Below are positions 48,396 to 61,986 of a stretch of 64,000 nucleotides of DNA, piece after piece. The translations under genes were made by a program, and so were the position numbers. This DNA is from Sorex araneus (Eukaryota; Chordata; Mammalia; Eulipotyphla; Soricidae). Position 1 is the stretch's first letter. Every line of letters starts with the position of its first letter. The DNA lies in contig NC_073302.1 of NCBI RefSeq assembly GCF_027595985.1, forward strand, positions 395,798,403 to 395,862,402, in the 5' to 3' direction. Under the pieces are notes generated by a model. That model searched no databases, was not told where the DNA came from, and saw only the letters and a program-made list of their open reading frames with translations.

Positions 48396-48872
48396 GCAAT
48401 TTGTGACAGCTCTTTCATTAGTTTGGAAGTGGGCAGGCTGCTAAGATAAAAAAAAAAGTGATGTGTGGAGGCCAAGCATAGAAAAATTGGCATTAGAGTT
48501 AGGAGATGTAATATGCACAAAAAAGAAAGCACTAGTTAAACTAGAGTTTCTCAAAGATTTTGGTGTGCTCTTTGCATAGATTTCTTGGTAAATTGATGCC
48601 AAAATACTAGATAGTTATATATAATAAGTAGATAGATATGTATTAACTTATATGAGACCTTACATATAAACTTGATCTATATAATGAAAAAACCAAGGGA
48701 TGAATGATATAGTAGTCCAAAACAACTAAAATGATGAACAGTTCTATGTATATGCAAATACATATAGCTATATATATCTTATAATGTATGTAAATGTATA
48801 GTGTTTCATAGTGCATGTGTGTATACGTATGTATAGTCTGAATCGTAGTGTCTTCCATGACATCATTTACTT

Positions 48873-48929
48873 TTGGAAAGTAGCTAATTTAAAAAAAAAT
48901 ATTGGAAAGTAGCTAATTTTAAAAAAAAC
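48873..48929. repeat. 29-bp tandem duplication
   Basis: TTGGAAAGTAGCTAATTT followed by an A run occurs twice in direct succession. Confidence 0.9.
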
Positions 48930-50954
48930 AATGTTTAGATAATTAATTTGTTATATTTTTAAATGAATGGCATTTTTAGTTTATAGGCTATTTGAAATTA
49001 TCATAATTAAATCAAAAAATCACTAAATTTTAACACAAATGAATGTCTCCTGTTGCCATCTTCTTATTATGCCAAGATAAAACATTTGTATAGTAAAGAA
49101 TTTATACACTATTTCCAAATAATAACAAAGCTCCACTTTTTCAAACCCAGGTTAAGAAAATATACAACTTATTATTGAATTAGGGAATGGAGATAAGCAG
49201 AAATAAAATCCCATTGATAAATATGAACAGTGATTTTTTTTAGTATTTCTTACAAGCTTTGGTTAAAAAGAGACCACAAAATTTAGGGAGTCCTGTCATC
49301 TCTTGAATGAGCCATTAAATCTGCATTTTTAGGTTTCCTTGGCTTAAAGTGATGCGATATGGGAATCAGTGTTCACCAAGCCCTGTAGTGACTTAATTTG
49401 TTGCAGTCATCATAAACATGTCTTTAGATAAAAATATAACATCACCCACTTGAGTATTCTCTGGCAAACTAAATGAAGCTTAGTTCTACTAAATATGTTA
49501 AACAACTTTAGTCTGTAAAACTACTTAAGTGGATCATCTTTGGCATGCCAGATTGTAAGGTTTTCAAAGGCAGATATTTATTTTTCATAACTATATTCAT
49601 GGCTAGCTCAGAGTACCTCATTGTTGGGTGACTTTGTACTTCTTCTGGTAAACTTTTTTTTTAAACCCAGTACATGCCCATGTATGAGTACAAAAATAAA
49701 GCAAATTTTTAATAAATTAATTAATTATATGTAATTATTATAGTACAATTCCATATATAAAGTAAGCTTAGTGTAGATAGAAAGCTAGGAAAATATCAAT
49801 TGAGGGCCTTGAGTGTACAAGTGGCAGGACACATAATATTTTCAAAAACATTATAGCCTTCACAGAATCAAAATGGTATCAAATGTATCTACATTGTTTT
49901 GCCTGCTAGTAAGAAATGGATAATATATAACACATGCATCTTGGAGGCCTCTAGGAACCAGGTTGTGGAATTATTTCATTGCTTTGGATAAATATCCTAT
50001 GTCTTAGGACACAAAACCAGAAAAGAAAGTAAGATTATTGTAAAAGCAAATAGTTGCTAACAGGATGATGTCTCATTATATCTGATTCCTTGTGTTTAAT
50101 ATATCAGTCCTATCAGTGTTGACAGTAATTCCATTAAAAACTTAAATTGACTCTATTTTATTGTCTACACTTTGGGGAGAAACCTGACTATGGTTTCTTA
50201 CAAGAAGATTTAGTATTTCGGAGCCTCCCATGTGTCCTTTTCTCGCTTGATTCCACTTAACAAAACTGTAGTTGGTCATCAAATTATTATCTCTTTCTTT
50301 CCTTGGTCGTATATTCTATGGCCAGGGAACAACTCACTTCAATTCTCAGCTTCTCTTCCTCAACTCCCACTTGCTTAGGAAAGTGGATGTGATAAAAAAA
50401 TAGAATAGAAACTTTTACTGAATTATAAATGTAATAATGTGTGTTGAGTTATATAAGATCCAGCCTCATATAATCATATAGTGAAGAATAATAGTTTAGT
50501 TTCCTTAGGCCACATATAGTTCTATAACTGATATATTGAAAAGAAATGTTTATAATTATAGTACTTTATGTTTAATTTTTATAGAATGTGTTGAACTTGT
50601 AGCAAAATTATACCAACAATTTGAATATGAATTTTTAACAATTAACTACCAAGATTAACATTATCCACAAATCATAACTTAAGTCTTATTTAAAAGAAAA
50701 TCCAGGACCTAGTACAGACTCTGAAGAAAATTCAAAAAAAAGTTGTTCACACCTGAGGCTAAATCTAAACTATAAAAGTTTTTGTTATGTTCAAATTTGT
50801 CTCATAAATTTTATGTTTTAATCCAAAGGTGAAACTTCAAGAGAATATTTTTCTTTGGGCTCATCATTCTTTAAGAATTAGTTTGAATGAATCTAAGTTT
50901 TTGTTAATTACTCTTTGCAAAAATAAGTTATGATTAATGGGCTTTTTGTTGATT

Positions 50955-51126
50955 TTTTTTTATTGTTTTGGGTTTGGGACCACATCTAGCCGTGTTCAGG
51001 CATTACTTCTTGCTCTGCACTCAGGGACCACTTTTGGTGGGGTTCATGGATCCATATGGTACTGGGGATTGAACTTCTGCTGAACTCATAAAGGTAAATG
51101 TTCTGCTATATAATCACTCCAGACCC
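50955..51126 (-). repeat. Short-type SINE, antisense
   Basis: Poly-T tail at the left, then GGGACCACATCTAGCCGTGTT, and ATAATCACTCCAGACCCC at the right. Confidence 0.85.
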
Positions 51127-51139
51127 CTTTTCAGGCTTT

Positions 51140-51300
51140 AATTTTTATTTTGTTTTGGGACCATAGTTGGTATTGCACAGGGGTTATCCTAAGCTCTATC
51201 TAGGAGGTCATTCTTGGTATCACCCAGGCTACATTATATAGTGCCAGGACAGAAGTTAGACAAAGGTGTAGGTTCTTACTAGTTTGTAGTTTTAGCCATA
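51140..51300 (-). repeat. Short-type SINE, antisense, degenerate
   Basis: TTTTGGGACCATAGTTGGTAT and TCATTCTTGGTATCACCCAGG. It lies directly beside the preceding copy. Confidence 0.7.
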
Positions 51301-51929
51301 ATAATGTATTCCCTTGTACTTTCAGAAGTACTTCTACGTTCATTGGTGATATATTATGTACAATGTATTTGAATGTAACACATGTAAATATTTATGTGTA
51401 TTCATAGCAAATTCATTTTTCAAAACTACTGCCTTTATTTGGGAATTATGGAAAATGGAATAGCAATAAGTAGAGCACAGCATTAAGGGAAGGCTCTGTT
51501 TGATATATGGTCATAGGTGCCTAAGGATTGGTCATGTTGCATTTGTTTGGCTTTAATGGTTGATTTTCAGAGTATCTTCTGGACAATGTTGCTGTCTTGA
51601 AGAGTTCTCTGATCTTAGGCATTGCTGTCAACCTACTTGGTTGCACTTTCAGCAGCCTTGCACTGAATCTTCTTAGTATTTTATTAGACATTTGACCTTG
51701 GGCTTCCACTCTCAGCTTCTACCTCCAAATAGATAGGAGGCTGTGAGCAGGACACAAATCTCCAAATAAGGTACCATTTCATGTTCCAGATTTGAAATAT
51801 GTAATCATTTATTTGTTTTGTTGTGTTTTGAATTGATTCCACCCTCCCATGCATTTTCTCTAAAGAGAAAATCTTCATTCCATATCTCTTGCTTGTCCAA
51901 ATAAATCTCATTTAAGGCTATCCTTTTGC

Positions 51930-52470
51930 AAGTAAAATCACATTAATCCTTCCCTGGGGGTATGAAAAAGTTTCTAGGCCTCAAAAATTAAAAGCCCTTT
52001 TATTTCTCTCTTGAGAAGAGGTTAGTTATCGTTCATTTTCAGCAGATTGAGGAGCACACCAAATGGCAGTATAATCTTGCCACTTTTCCATTAAATTCCA
52101 GGACCCCTCCCATTCTTACATACACCTAAATGGTCACACTTGTGTCTGTTTCTTATTTCAAATGTCAGTGAATAATGCCATTTCTGCCCCTGCTGTTTCA
52201 AGTCATAGCATCTTTGCCTCTTCCTTCTCTGCCTTATCATATGCAATGTTCTATAACTGCTACCTCATGTATCTGTCTCTCAAATCTCTTGTTTTCTCTG
52301 CCAGAGCCTCATGTCTTTGCCATTTTATGGCAACAGCCAGTAGTACTTTTCATCTCTTCTATCACTTCTGACAACAACTATTTGAGAAATTTAAATCTAA
52401 TTATGCTTACCCCTTTTTAAAATTCCTACTGATTAAAGCACAAACTTCCGACTTCCTATCAGAACCATTA
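51930..52470 (+). repeat. Possible ancient LINE (L2-like) fragment
   Basis: The stretch ending AAAGCACAAACTTCCGACTTC follows a CTAATTATGCTTACCCC-like phrase. This resembles the L2 region upstream of its 3' end. The left part is uncertain. Confidence 0.35.
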
Positions 52471-53025
52471 ACCTAAAGGAATCTCAGAGAAGGAGAGAAG
52501 TATTCAGAGAAGCCAGCAGTTGTTCATAGAGGAGGCAATACGTATAATTACAATGGGAATGAGGGAGAAGGCTAAAGATGACACTAACTGAATGTATAAT
52601 CAAACTGGGTTCACTAAATGTCTGTAGGAAAAATCTGATAATATAAGAACAATGAGAAATAAAATATTTGTATTAAGGAATTAATTAGTACAATAATTAG
52701 TAATAATTGAGAAGCAAATCTTCTCCTTTCAGCCTCGGCCTGTACTCCAACATAACACTTCTGGCCCTCCATTTCTGGGTGTACATCTTTACCCCTCAGT
52801 TACTTATAAATGCTAACTTGTAAATAAATGTTTACAGAGTCTCTTTCCTCCTTTGACAAGGTTTTCACAGGCAGAGAGGTGAAAGCATATGAGGGAAATT
52901 TTAATTAAAAATTATCAATGGATATGGAGAAGGCATAGTTATTAACTTTTTTAACATCACGCTTATACTTCATCTTAAATTCACACTCATCTTGACATGA
53001 AAGGGCATCCTTACATAGTTCTTGA

Positions 53026-53164
53026 TGGAGCCAGAGAGATAATACACAGGATAGGGCACCCCAAAAGGCCTTCTGAGCTTATCAGAAGTGATTACAGAGC
53101 ACAGAGCCAGGAGTAAGCCCTGAGCACAGCCAGGTGTGGCCCCAAGACTAAACAAACAAACTAA
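53026..53164 (+). repeat. Short-type SINE with internal deletion and 9-bp target duplication
   Basis: AGTTCTTGA at 53017-53025 and 53165-53173 flanks a copy. Its head (GGAGCCAGAGAGATAATAC) runs directly into the body (CAGAGCCAGGAGTAAGCCCTG). The B-box segment is missing. Confidence 0.9.
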
Positions 53165-53173
53165 AGTTCTTGA

Positions 53174-56100
53174 ATGAAGAGATCGGAGGAGGAATAATTG
53201 ACAAGGTTGTAGATAATAACCGTTCCAGTGGGGAGGATTTGAGACCATATTTATAAAAGATATGAGAACAAAACATGGCTCCAAATTTTTAATAATTTAA
53301 AAATAAAGTTGGTAAGTATTTGGTTGATAGAAAAAAAGAATCTAAGGCTACAATTATAGCTAAGTGTGAAAATTGATAGAAAATTTTGAGACAGTACATA
53401 GGATACAAACATTTCATTTGAACAATATATGATAGAGCTTTTATTAAGTTTATAAATGAGTGTCATGTATAGAGTAATGCTTCAGTAATTCATAAACCTA
53501 TGTATTATTCTTTAGCACGGAGATATTGTATATTTGCTATGCTAGAATAAATGTCTAAAATAACTGGTGGTAATTTAGTTGGGTCTTGTGTAATACCTTT
53601 CATTTTCTGGCCTATGATGACATCATATATGGGTATGCACTTTTCTCATATATTCATTTAGCAAAATATTCCCATGTATCCAGAAAAAATGCAAATTATA
53701 CTTAAGAAAACTGCAAAAGTTTTGCTTTTATAGAAGCTTAATTATCTTAACAATTGAACTTCGACAGTGAATATTATATTACATACAACTTCCATCAAAT
53801 TTTCTTAGGTCTATGGCAGATAATACATTTAAACTTCTAAGAAGGAAGTGTCCACACATTTTACACTGCTTTTGATATTACTGATGGGCAAAACTAGATA
53901 GCAAGTGTAACTTCTTTTCTCCTCACTTTATATGGCTTCAATATTTTTTTATGGTTTTTCTTTCAATGTTTTTGCTGTTGTATAGATTCACTCCTCTAGA
54001 CTTATTGTAACTAGATCAAACTGGAAATTGTCCTCAAATAGCACAACTATTTCTAATATTCTACTTGTGGCTTTTGAAAATTGTTGTTATTGTTTGTTGT
54101 TTGTTTTTTAAAAAACACTCTGACTTTGACTCATGGATTTTCTTATTATCCTTATATATTTTTTTACATTTAATAAAGTCTTAACCTTATTTTCCTTCAG
54201 AAGGTTTCTATTTAAAACAGAATTAAGGTTCCTTTCCAGTATCTACCAGATCAGACATCCCCTCTCTGTTTTTCAAGCTCGAGTCCATTTTCCTAAAAAA
54301 GATAGCATAACAACAAAATGAGACCAAGTGTCTAAAGAAAATATGTCTTTATGGCACACATGAAATCACTTACCAAGAGAAAATCCATGTCTGTTTGGTC
54401 CACTCTTGTTTTATGAGAAAGAATATTAATACTTATCTGATTGGCTTAGCTGTTATAGCTGTTAAAGTGAAGAAACTACTCCATAACGGCTATCTGTCCA
54501 AAACTATGTAAACATCAGCACATGAATTTTGAAAGAATCTGTTTAGTTTACTTTTAACCAGACTCCATACTAGTAAGCAAAATTAGTGATGTTAAATTAA
54601 CTAGTTTATTTAGTATGGATATTAGTCTATAATTGAAGTATACTACATGTAACATACACAATAGGTTATATTTGTCCAAATAGGTGCTTTTATTTTTGAA
54701 ATAAATCTTACAAATTTTTATACAATTTAGTTTTTCTTATCGAGATAACTGAATGTCTCTATTTTGCTCCATCTACATGACCAGCTATTCTATTTTTTTC
54801 TATTTTTAAAATAATAAAATTTCACATCCTGAGAATATACAAAGAAACATATATATTAAAATAAAAATAGCAATGGTTAAAAAATGATCACATGGCATCA
54901 GTGCATTTGATAATGCTTTAATAGTTATTATTTAGTATTATTGAATGGCAAGTGTTGTTGTATTTACAGAATTCAAGTGCCTGTTAATTGAAAATCAATG
55001 GTTTTTTTAAATTGGTTTCTAGAACAAACCTCCCAACAAAAGATGTATTAGCATAACAAGAAGCCACTGAATTGAGTAGTAATTTCTAGGTGTTAGGACT
55101 TTGGCATGTTATTCACTTTTCTAACATCAGGTTGCTCTTTTCTAATGCAGAAAGATTTCATGAGGATCATTATGGGGGTGGTGACTGTATGTAAGTGAGG
55201 TGCCAATTGGTGCTTGAAGCATAGAACATATTCCCTATTAATTTCCTGTGAGATTGATAATTGTGTGACAATATTTTGCTTATTCAGTGTAAGTATGCAC
55301 TCATGTATTCTCTAGTTACTATTTATTTTCTAAATTAATAAGAGAATAATAATAATACAGGAAAGCCACAATGTTTATATTTGTACTGTAGTTCCTGTAG
55401 CATAATCACGTGAGTGTTTTGAATGTTTAAACACCAGAAGTTTGTCAACATCAATCTGTCAATGAATATAAAAAGAAAACTTGTAAAAAGGTCATATTGC
55501 AAATAAATAATTTGTTAATAAAATATCTCATTCTAACCTTAGGTCTTACATTCCATGTAGGTGAAACTTTATATTTTGATTTTACTTACTGTTTGACACA
55601 GTTTTAAGTGTAATATCAGTGGAATTTATGTGAGTATATATATATATACATATATATATATATACATATATAAAGGTAATTATGGGGATAAAAGCAGACC
55701 TGGTCTTCTGGTTATGAGTGCTTACTGAGCAGACTCAGTAAGGAAGCACCTGTTTCTTAAGGTAAAGGAATTGCTGGCATCACACAGAATGTAAGTTCCA
55801 ATTCGTGTTTTCAACATGAAAAAGTCAGTCATTTAATATTCAGTAAAAATAGCCAGGAAATGACTAGTTTTATTTGCTCCTGTACTTATACCATATCCTC
55901 TCAAATGGTGTAATGGTTACCTTGAAAATTATTTTGTTATGACTTGGTCCATGAAGACACAACATCCTTCATGACAGCTTAAAGAGTATTGAATCCACAG
56001 AGGAATTAACACAATATTTCTATTTAATATGTCCCTGAGTCTGAATGAAAGACTGTAGATATAAAGTCTGAGTCTTTCAGACTATTCTGTGAACCACCTG

Positions 56101-57828
56101 TGATTACAAATAACCCATTTGCAGGAAAGAGGATATTCAGTCACTCAAGAAAATAAACTTGCAATCTGAAGCTAGTAAATAGAATGAGGAACATGTTGAG
56201 AGCAACTTAAAGGGGCTTTTGTCTAACAGAAGACACTTGGAAGCCAGACGGGGGAAATCTAGACGTCATTAGAAAGGGAGGTGACACTAACCACAGTTGG
56301 CTTTTAAAGGATTTTTCTGGGAGGCAGAATTCCTTTGGAAAACAATTTATGTACCAGCATTAATAAATTTCTGGGGTACAATATACAAAGATGAATTTTG
56401 GTTCATTGTGGCCTTAGCCATATTACAATTCTCATAAACTATTTTACCTTATGCCAGACATGTGGAAACAATCAGTATATGTAAATGATATGTGAAGGTG
56501 AGGTAGAGCTTTAGCTTAAAAACTCAGACTGTCTGTGGTTATAAATTATAACCACATCACAAAGAGCAACTTTTCTTTTAATAGTCACTTAAATGTAAAA
56601 ATAATCACCAATGAATTCTTAGAACTGCTAATGTTTTCTTAGTAAAGTACAATAAATGTGAAATATAGTCCTAGTGTAAGTTGTTACTTTGTTTTAGGAC
56701 ATGGTATTCAAAGACAAATATTTTTACTTTATTTGTTAAAATTTAAGGAGCAATAGATATATTGCATCAGTTTGTATCTAAGAAGTTTGCGAAGGGTCGC
56801 ATTTCAGACAGACTTGAGTTATCTTTTATTAAAATAAATAAAATTTCCTTAATAGCATGGTATCAATTTGTTTTTCCCTCAAATATATTCTTTACATATA
56901 TGTGGGTCTATGTATATATGTGCTTTATGGCATTTCATAAACTTTGAACATATAGACTAAGTCAACTCTTCTTAAAAAGGAAATAGATATAATAAAAATT
57001 AATGTTTTTCTTTCTTTGAATTCAAAATAATAAAACTTTCAGTCTCAATATTGTGATGAACCTCTTTTAAAATATTTTACCATCTGCTATATATAAAGCC
57101 AAATATTGAAGTTATGTGAATTCAAAATAGTATAATGAGGCACATACACACAAATTGGTAGAGAAAAAAATAAAATTAATCAAAAAAATCAAATGTAAAT
57201 GCTTAAACATTATTTTACAATCTATTCCATAGAAAAATGAATATAGATTATAAAAATAAGTTTCTATAATAGACGTCTCCCTCATCTGATCTACTCAAAA
57301 AAGAATAAATGTAGGATTTAATTAAATTTACCAATACTTTCAAAAAAGTAAGTGTCCATCACTTCCTTCCATCCTTCCATATGCTAGTCTTCATTCAATA
57401 GGCATGTTCTAGATCACATCATGAGAAACTATGATGGAGATCAAATTCACAATATACCCTCAATGATCAGTGCAGATTCGTTAGAGTTTAGAATGTCACT
57501 GGGCTATTTTTTGAGACAGAGTTCTTCTAAAACTGAATTAGTTGTACAGTTTATTACACAATGTCAGTTAACAACTGAGATTATTTCAGTTAGAAATAAG
57601 AAAGATGTGAGCATGGAGACGGATAAAGAATAATTAAAAGTACTGACTTAGCATGCTAGGTATGAACACTCCTAGGAGAGAGGAAAACCATTTAACTTAG
57701 ATGCACTTGTGTGTGTATGTGTGTGTATGTGTTTTTTCTATCTAGGGCATTAGTTTAATTCTGATTAATCTAGGATCATCTTTATATGTTATTTGTATTC
57801 TAATTTCTTTAAAATATTATTCTCCTTA
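53174..57828. other. 4.7 kb of intron 1 without recognised elements
   Basis: AT-rich, with a TA/CA microsatellite at 55634-55672. No exon-like ORF bounded by splice sites that I can support. Confidence 0.5.
55634..55672. repeat. (TA)n/(CATA)n microsatellite
   Basis: TA units with regularly spaced CA steps. Confidence 0.92.
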
Positions 57829-58008
57829 AGACCAGAGAGATAGTGCAGCTTGTAGAGCACTTGTTGCATGCAGCAAACCAGATTCAATCCTCATCATCTC
57901 GTATGATCCCCTGAGTTATGTCAGAAGTGATTCCTGATTCCTGACTGCAGAGTCAGGAGGAAATCTTGAACACTACTTGATGTGACCCCAAACCATATAT
58001 AAAATAAA
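57829..58008 (+). repeat. Short-type SINE
   Basis: GACCAGAGAGATAGTGCAGCT head and CTGACTGCAGAGTCAGGAGG body, with a short duplication of TTCCTGA inside. Confidence 0.85.
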
Positions 58009-58429
58009 TATTCTCTTTATCCATAAAAGTTTTTTTGAAGACCTTAAAATTCACTTCAAACAGACAAAAACTTGTGACGATAAACTACTGCAGTGACTGG
58101 CCCATCACTTCAATACAAAATTATATTATGAGCTTTTAAGGTAATTATTTATTATGCTAGAGTATATTAATAAACATGAGGAAACTATGCTTTATAGATA
58201 GATACAATTAATTTAATCCTCTAAATACGAAAAAAAAGATTACAAGAAAAAGTTAAAGGAGCATCTTTCTGACAGAAGCTCATAAGAGGTTTTAACCTTA
58301 TATGGAAAAAAAGGATCATATACACAATGAAAGTCCATTTTGAAAAACTGAACATATCAACAATTAGTGACCTTAAAGTCTTCCCCCCATTTCTTTAAAA
58401 GACACGAATATGTTATAAAACTAGGTCCT

Positions 58430-58640
58430 TTTCAAGTTGTGGGATATACATAGACAAATGTGATGTTCATTCTACCTTCAGAAGCTCATATTTGGTAGGC
58501 AAGTATGTCAAACTACACATTATGAGGCAAATATGCAAAGAGTAATATATACAAACAAATAAAATCAAGGTGGAAGAATACAGAAAATTAAGTTATTACA
58601 GAAAGAGAGTGGATTAAGAAAAATTAGAGGTGGGTAAAGA
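58430..58640. repeat. Possible ancient interspersed repeat
   Basis: The CTTCAGAAGCTCATATTTGG phrase and following text resemble an old mammalian repeat of the same kind suspected at 18.7 kb. Assignment is tentative. Confidence 0.25.
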
Positions 58641-58864
58641 CTTTGGGCAGTCCTTTAGAAGAAAGGAAGAATTATTATTTCAGTAAAAAAAGGAAATAAG
58701 CAAGAATGTATCAAGAACATGAAATGATCTGTTATGTATTTTAGTTTCTCTAAACATATTCAAGAAAATCCTAACAGATAAGTTCAGGTACTAACTGAAT
58801 AGTCATTAGCACATAAAGCATGCCTCAAAGGAATTGTTCAGTAATATCCCATTTTTTAATTCTT

Positions 58865-59056
58865 TTTTTTTGGCTTTTTTTTCTTTTTTGCTTTGTGGGT
58901 CACACCCAGCGATGCACAGGGGTTACTCCTGGCTCTTCACTCAGGAATTACTACTGGTGGTGCTCAGGGGACCATATGGGATGCTGGGATTCGAAGCCAG
59001 GTCGGCCACGTGCAAGATGAACGCCCTACCTGCTGTGCTATCACTCCAGCCCCCAC
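58865..59056 (-). repeat. Short-type SINE, antisense, with 12-bp target duplication
   Basis: TTTTTAATTCTT at 58853-58864 and 59057-59068 flanks a well-preserved antisense copy. It runs from the poly-T tail to CTATCACTCCAGCCCCC. Confidence 0.93.
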
Positions 59057-59191
59057 TTTTTAATTCTTAAGTTTTTAATCAAGCTATCAAATAAATAAGA
59101 AAAATCTCCATCATGACTAATTTTCATTGACACCTGAGTCCATTGTAGATTCATACTACTAAACCCAAAAGTATAATATAACTAAATATAT

Positions 59192-59328
59192 AGAGCACAG
59201 TAGTTAAGTGTTTGTTTTTAGTGAGCACAGAGATTTGAGTTCTGATCGCAAGCTTATTATTTGTGTGATATTGGGCAATATACCTTTTAAAAACTCACTG
59301 TTTATTAGTAAAATGGATACATAAATGA
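59192..59328 (+). repeat. MIR relic
   Basis: GAGCACAGTAGTTAAGTG, TTGAGTTCTGATCGCAAGC and GTGTGATATTGGGCAATA follow the MIR order from tRNA-like head to core, ending in an AAAATGGATA segment. Confidence 0.65.
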
Positions 59329-59336
59329 TCTGCACT

Positions 59337-59485
59337 TGGGACTGAAATAGGTCAAATGACTATAGCTCAAGACTAGAATGCAGAGATCCTGAGTGGCATC
59401 CTCACTTTCTATGGTCTCTGAACTCTTCTGTTGTAATGGGTGGCAGTTGACTGAGCATTGCCAGGAGTAGTCACTGTTGCTTACT
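59337..59485 (+). repeat. Possible short-type SINE, very degenerate
   Basis: Only GAGCATTGCCAGGAGTAGTCA is convincing. The head is unrecognisable. Confidence 0.4.
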
Positions 59486-60869
59486 CACTTCTTAAGAATC
59501 TGCCATTAATAGAAAATCCACCTTTGTTTTCATTGCAAAGATCATGGCATCTTAAACTTTAGGTTGAGACTCCTTTTATAGACTTTCATAACTGAGAGTA
59601 CAGGTCATAAAAAAATTGGCAAAAGTAGATGATCCCTGAATATACAACCACCAAATGTGAAATCAACTGCTTAATAAATCCTAGATGTTTCTCACAGCAC
59701 TCACCCATGTTGTGTTTCTCAGACAATTGATTATGAGTGGAAAAATCTTAGTGGAAAAGTTTGAGATGGTGAGTGGAAAATTTAGAAAACTCTGGTGTAG
59801 ATTACAGGTTTGTAATCTACAAACAAAACCTTTTAAAGATTGTACTCTAAATAATACACATGGAACACAATAGTAAGGTGGTTGGTAACTTGAGTGCCAA
59901 GTAAGTATTAGGAGTAAGTATTAGACATTAATAGACAATGCAGAATGGTTCACAATATGTGGCCAGGCTTAGTGATAAAAGTACAGATAGATAATAAGCT
60001 TAATGGGAAAGCAAAAGAGTTGGTTTTCACAAAGCAGTGAGATAAGAGCTGAAAAGTGAAGGAAGGGTACAAATAAGATAAGTCAAGAGTGCAGATAATG
60101 GTGTGACCATTAAGTAAATATATCATCTATATTAGGATGGTGGGAGACAATTTGTTTGTCTGACTTTTCCTTCCATGTATTAATCACGGAGTTGTATAAC
60201 TTATTCCAAGAGTTAACACAGATATACTTGGAGATAGGGATGCCAGTTATTCTGTTTAATTTTCTTTTATTTTTTTAAACTCAACATTTTAATTCTCATA
60301 TAAATTACATAAATAACTCTTCCAGTATTTAATTTTCTTTTATACTCACTGTCTTTGATAAAGACTGATAATCAGTAGTTAGGTCAAACTGCAAATTATA
60401 GTAAGAGATGAAAAAGATGATGAGATATTCGACTAGTAACCACTTGCAACATAGTCTTTTTTTCCATAAGATGATCTATCCAGAAGTTTATAAGTAAATC
60501 AAATCAGAGAATCAAATTTATTCCAGGACGGTGAATAAGCACAATAGTGTTCAATAGGGAAAAAGAAGTGTCACTTGAAAATATTCAATGTAAAACTTTT
60601 CTTACTATAAGAGAGAAGACAGCTCCGATTTATAAAACTATTTAAAGTTTTATAGAGGATATGGTAATAAGTAGGAATCATATTAAAATTACTTTATAAA
60701 AGTGAACATAATACATATCATGTGTAGCATGAACCATACACTAGATTAAAATATTACCAAATGGTAACATGTTACCAAAATTTCATTATAATTCATTTTT
60801 TACTGAATTTGCACTTTTACCTCAAAGGGGAAATAAAAAAAGCTAAGTGAATGTTTCTGGCATTTTTTG
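59486..60869. other. Intron 1, nothing recognised
   Basis: AT-rich sequence without exon or lineage repeat that I can support. Confidence 0.5.
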
Positions 60870-61053
60870 TTTATTTGGTTTGTTTTCTGTTGTTGTTTGG
60901 GAACCACACCAGCAATGCTCAGAGTATACTCCTGGCTCTGCACTCAGGAATTATTTCTGGCAGTGCTCTGGGAACCATATAGAATGCGGGGATTAATCTG
61001 AGTGGGCTATGTATGAGACAAGCATCCTACTTGCTGTACTGTCACTCCAGGTC
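60870..61053 (-). repeat. Short-type SINE, antisense
   Basis: GGAACCACACCAGCAATGCTC and GTACTGTCACTCCAGGTCC frame the copy. Confidence 0.87.
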
Positions 61054-61257
61054 CATTCATATCATATATGAATGAATTTTAACATAAACAATAAAAATAA
61101 CCAGACTTTGTAACTAAATGACAAAACTGTTATAGTCATTTAGAAAAGTAAAATGCATGGTCTATTAGGATGAACAAAACACAAAACAAAGGTAACATAT
61201 ATGTGTGTGTGTATACAAATACATATGTGTGTTAATTATTAAAACTATGCCTTCTAG

Positions 61258-61418
61258 GTTGGAGACAAAGTACAGTGGGTAGAGTGCTTGTCTTATGCAC
61301 AACAACCCAGGTTCAAAACCTGGCAGCTCATCTGAGGATCAGAAAAAGTGAGCCAATAGGCTATAGGTAGGAGTAAGCCTGAGCCATTGGATGGGACCCC
61401 AAAACAAACCACAAAACT
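61258..61418 (+). repeat. Short-type SINE
   Basis: GTTGGAGACAAAGTACAGTGG head, CCCAGGTTCAAAACCTGGC B-box region, and a CCCCAAAACAAACCACAAAAC tail. Confidence 0.85.
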
Positions 61419-61880
61419 ACCATCCCTACATATACCCTTCAGTTTTCTAACTAGTTGTTTATGTTCTGATATCGTAATTCTGAACACTATTTCTACTTAA
61501 ATGATTTATACATTAGAGAGCTTTATTTGTGTGTACACATCTCATAATATCTTTTTTGATTTTTGTTTTGTTTCTTTAAGGAAATATTCTTATATATGAA
61601 AGAGGGTTAAAAAAGAGGAAATACATGTTTAAGAGAGAGAACACAGGCTTCTCCAGAATGGAAAAAGCAGGAAAGCAAAGATATACAGAAAGATACATGT
61701 TCAAGGGAGAATATGAGCTCAAAGGGCAAAATCTTTTTTCAGGTTTTGACTAGGACTTTGTTCACTTTTTTCTTTGGGTGATCCTAATAATAAAGGATTG
61801 TTTCAAAACTGTTTCCAAAGAAATGTTTTAGCATCAATGAAGTGTCTCAATCTTGAAAGTCCGGATTATCCGTTATACAA

Positions 61881-61986
<106 letters not shown>

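Larger units (their letters stand above)
43169..50954. other. Intron 1, first 7.8 kb, no lineage repeats
   Basis: No recognisable SINE or L1. AT-rich with several TA/TG/CA simple-sequence patches (45093-45134, 46620-46670, 46785-46850, 47680-47705, 48740-48830). A CTCF-like motif sits at 48380-48395. Confidence 0.6.
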
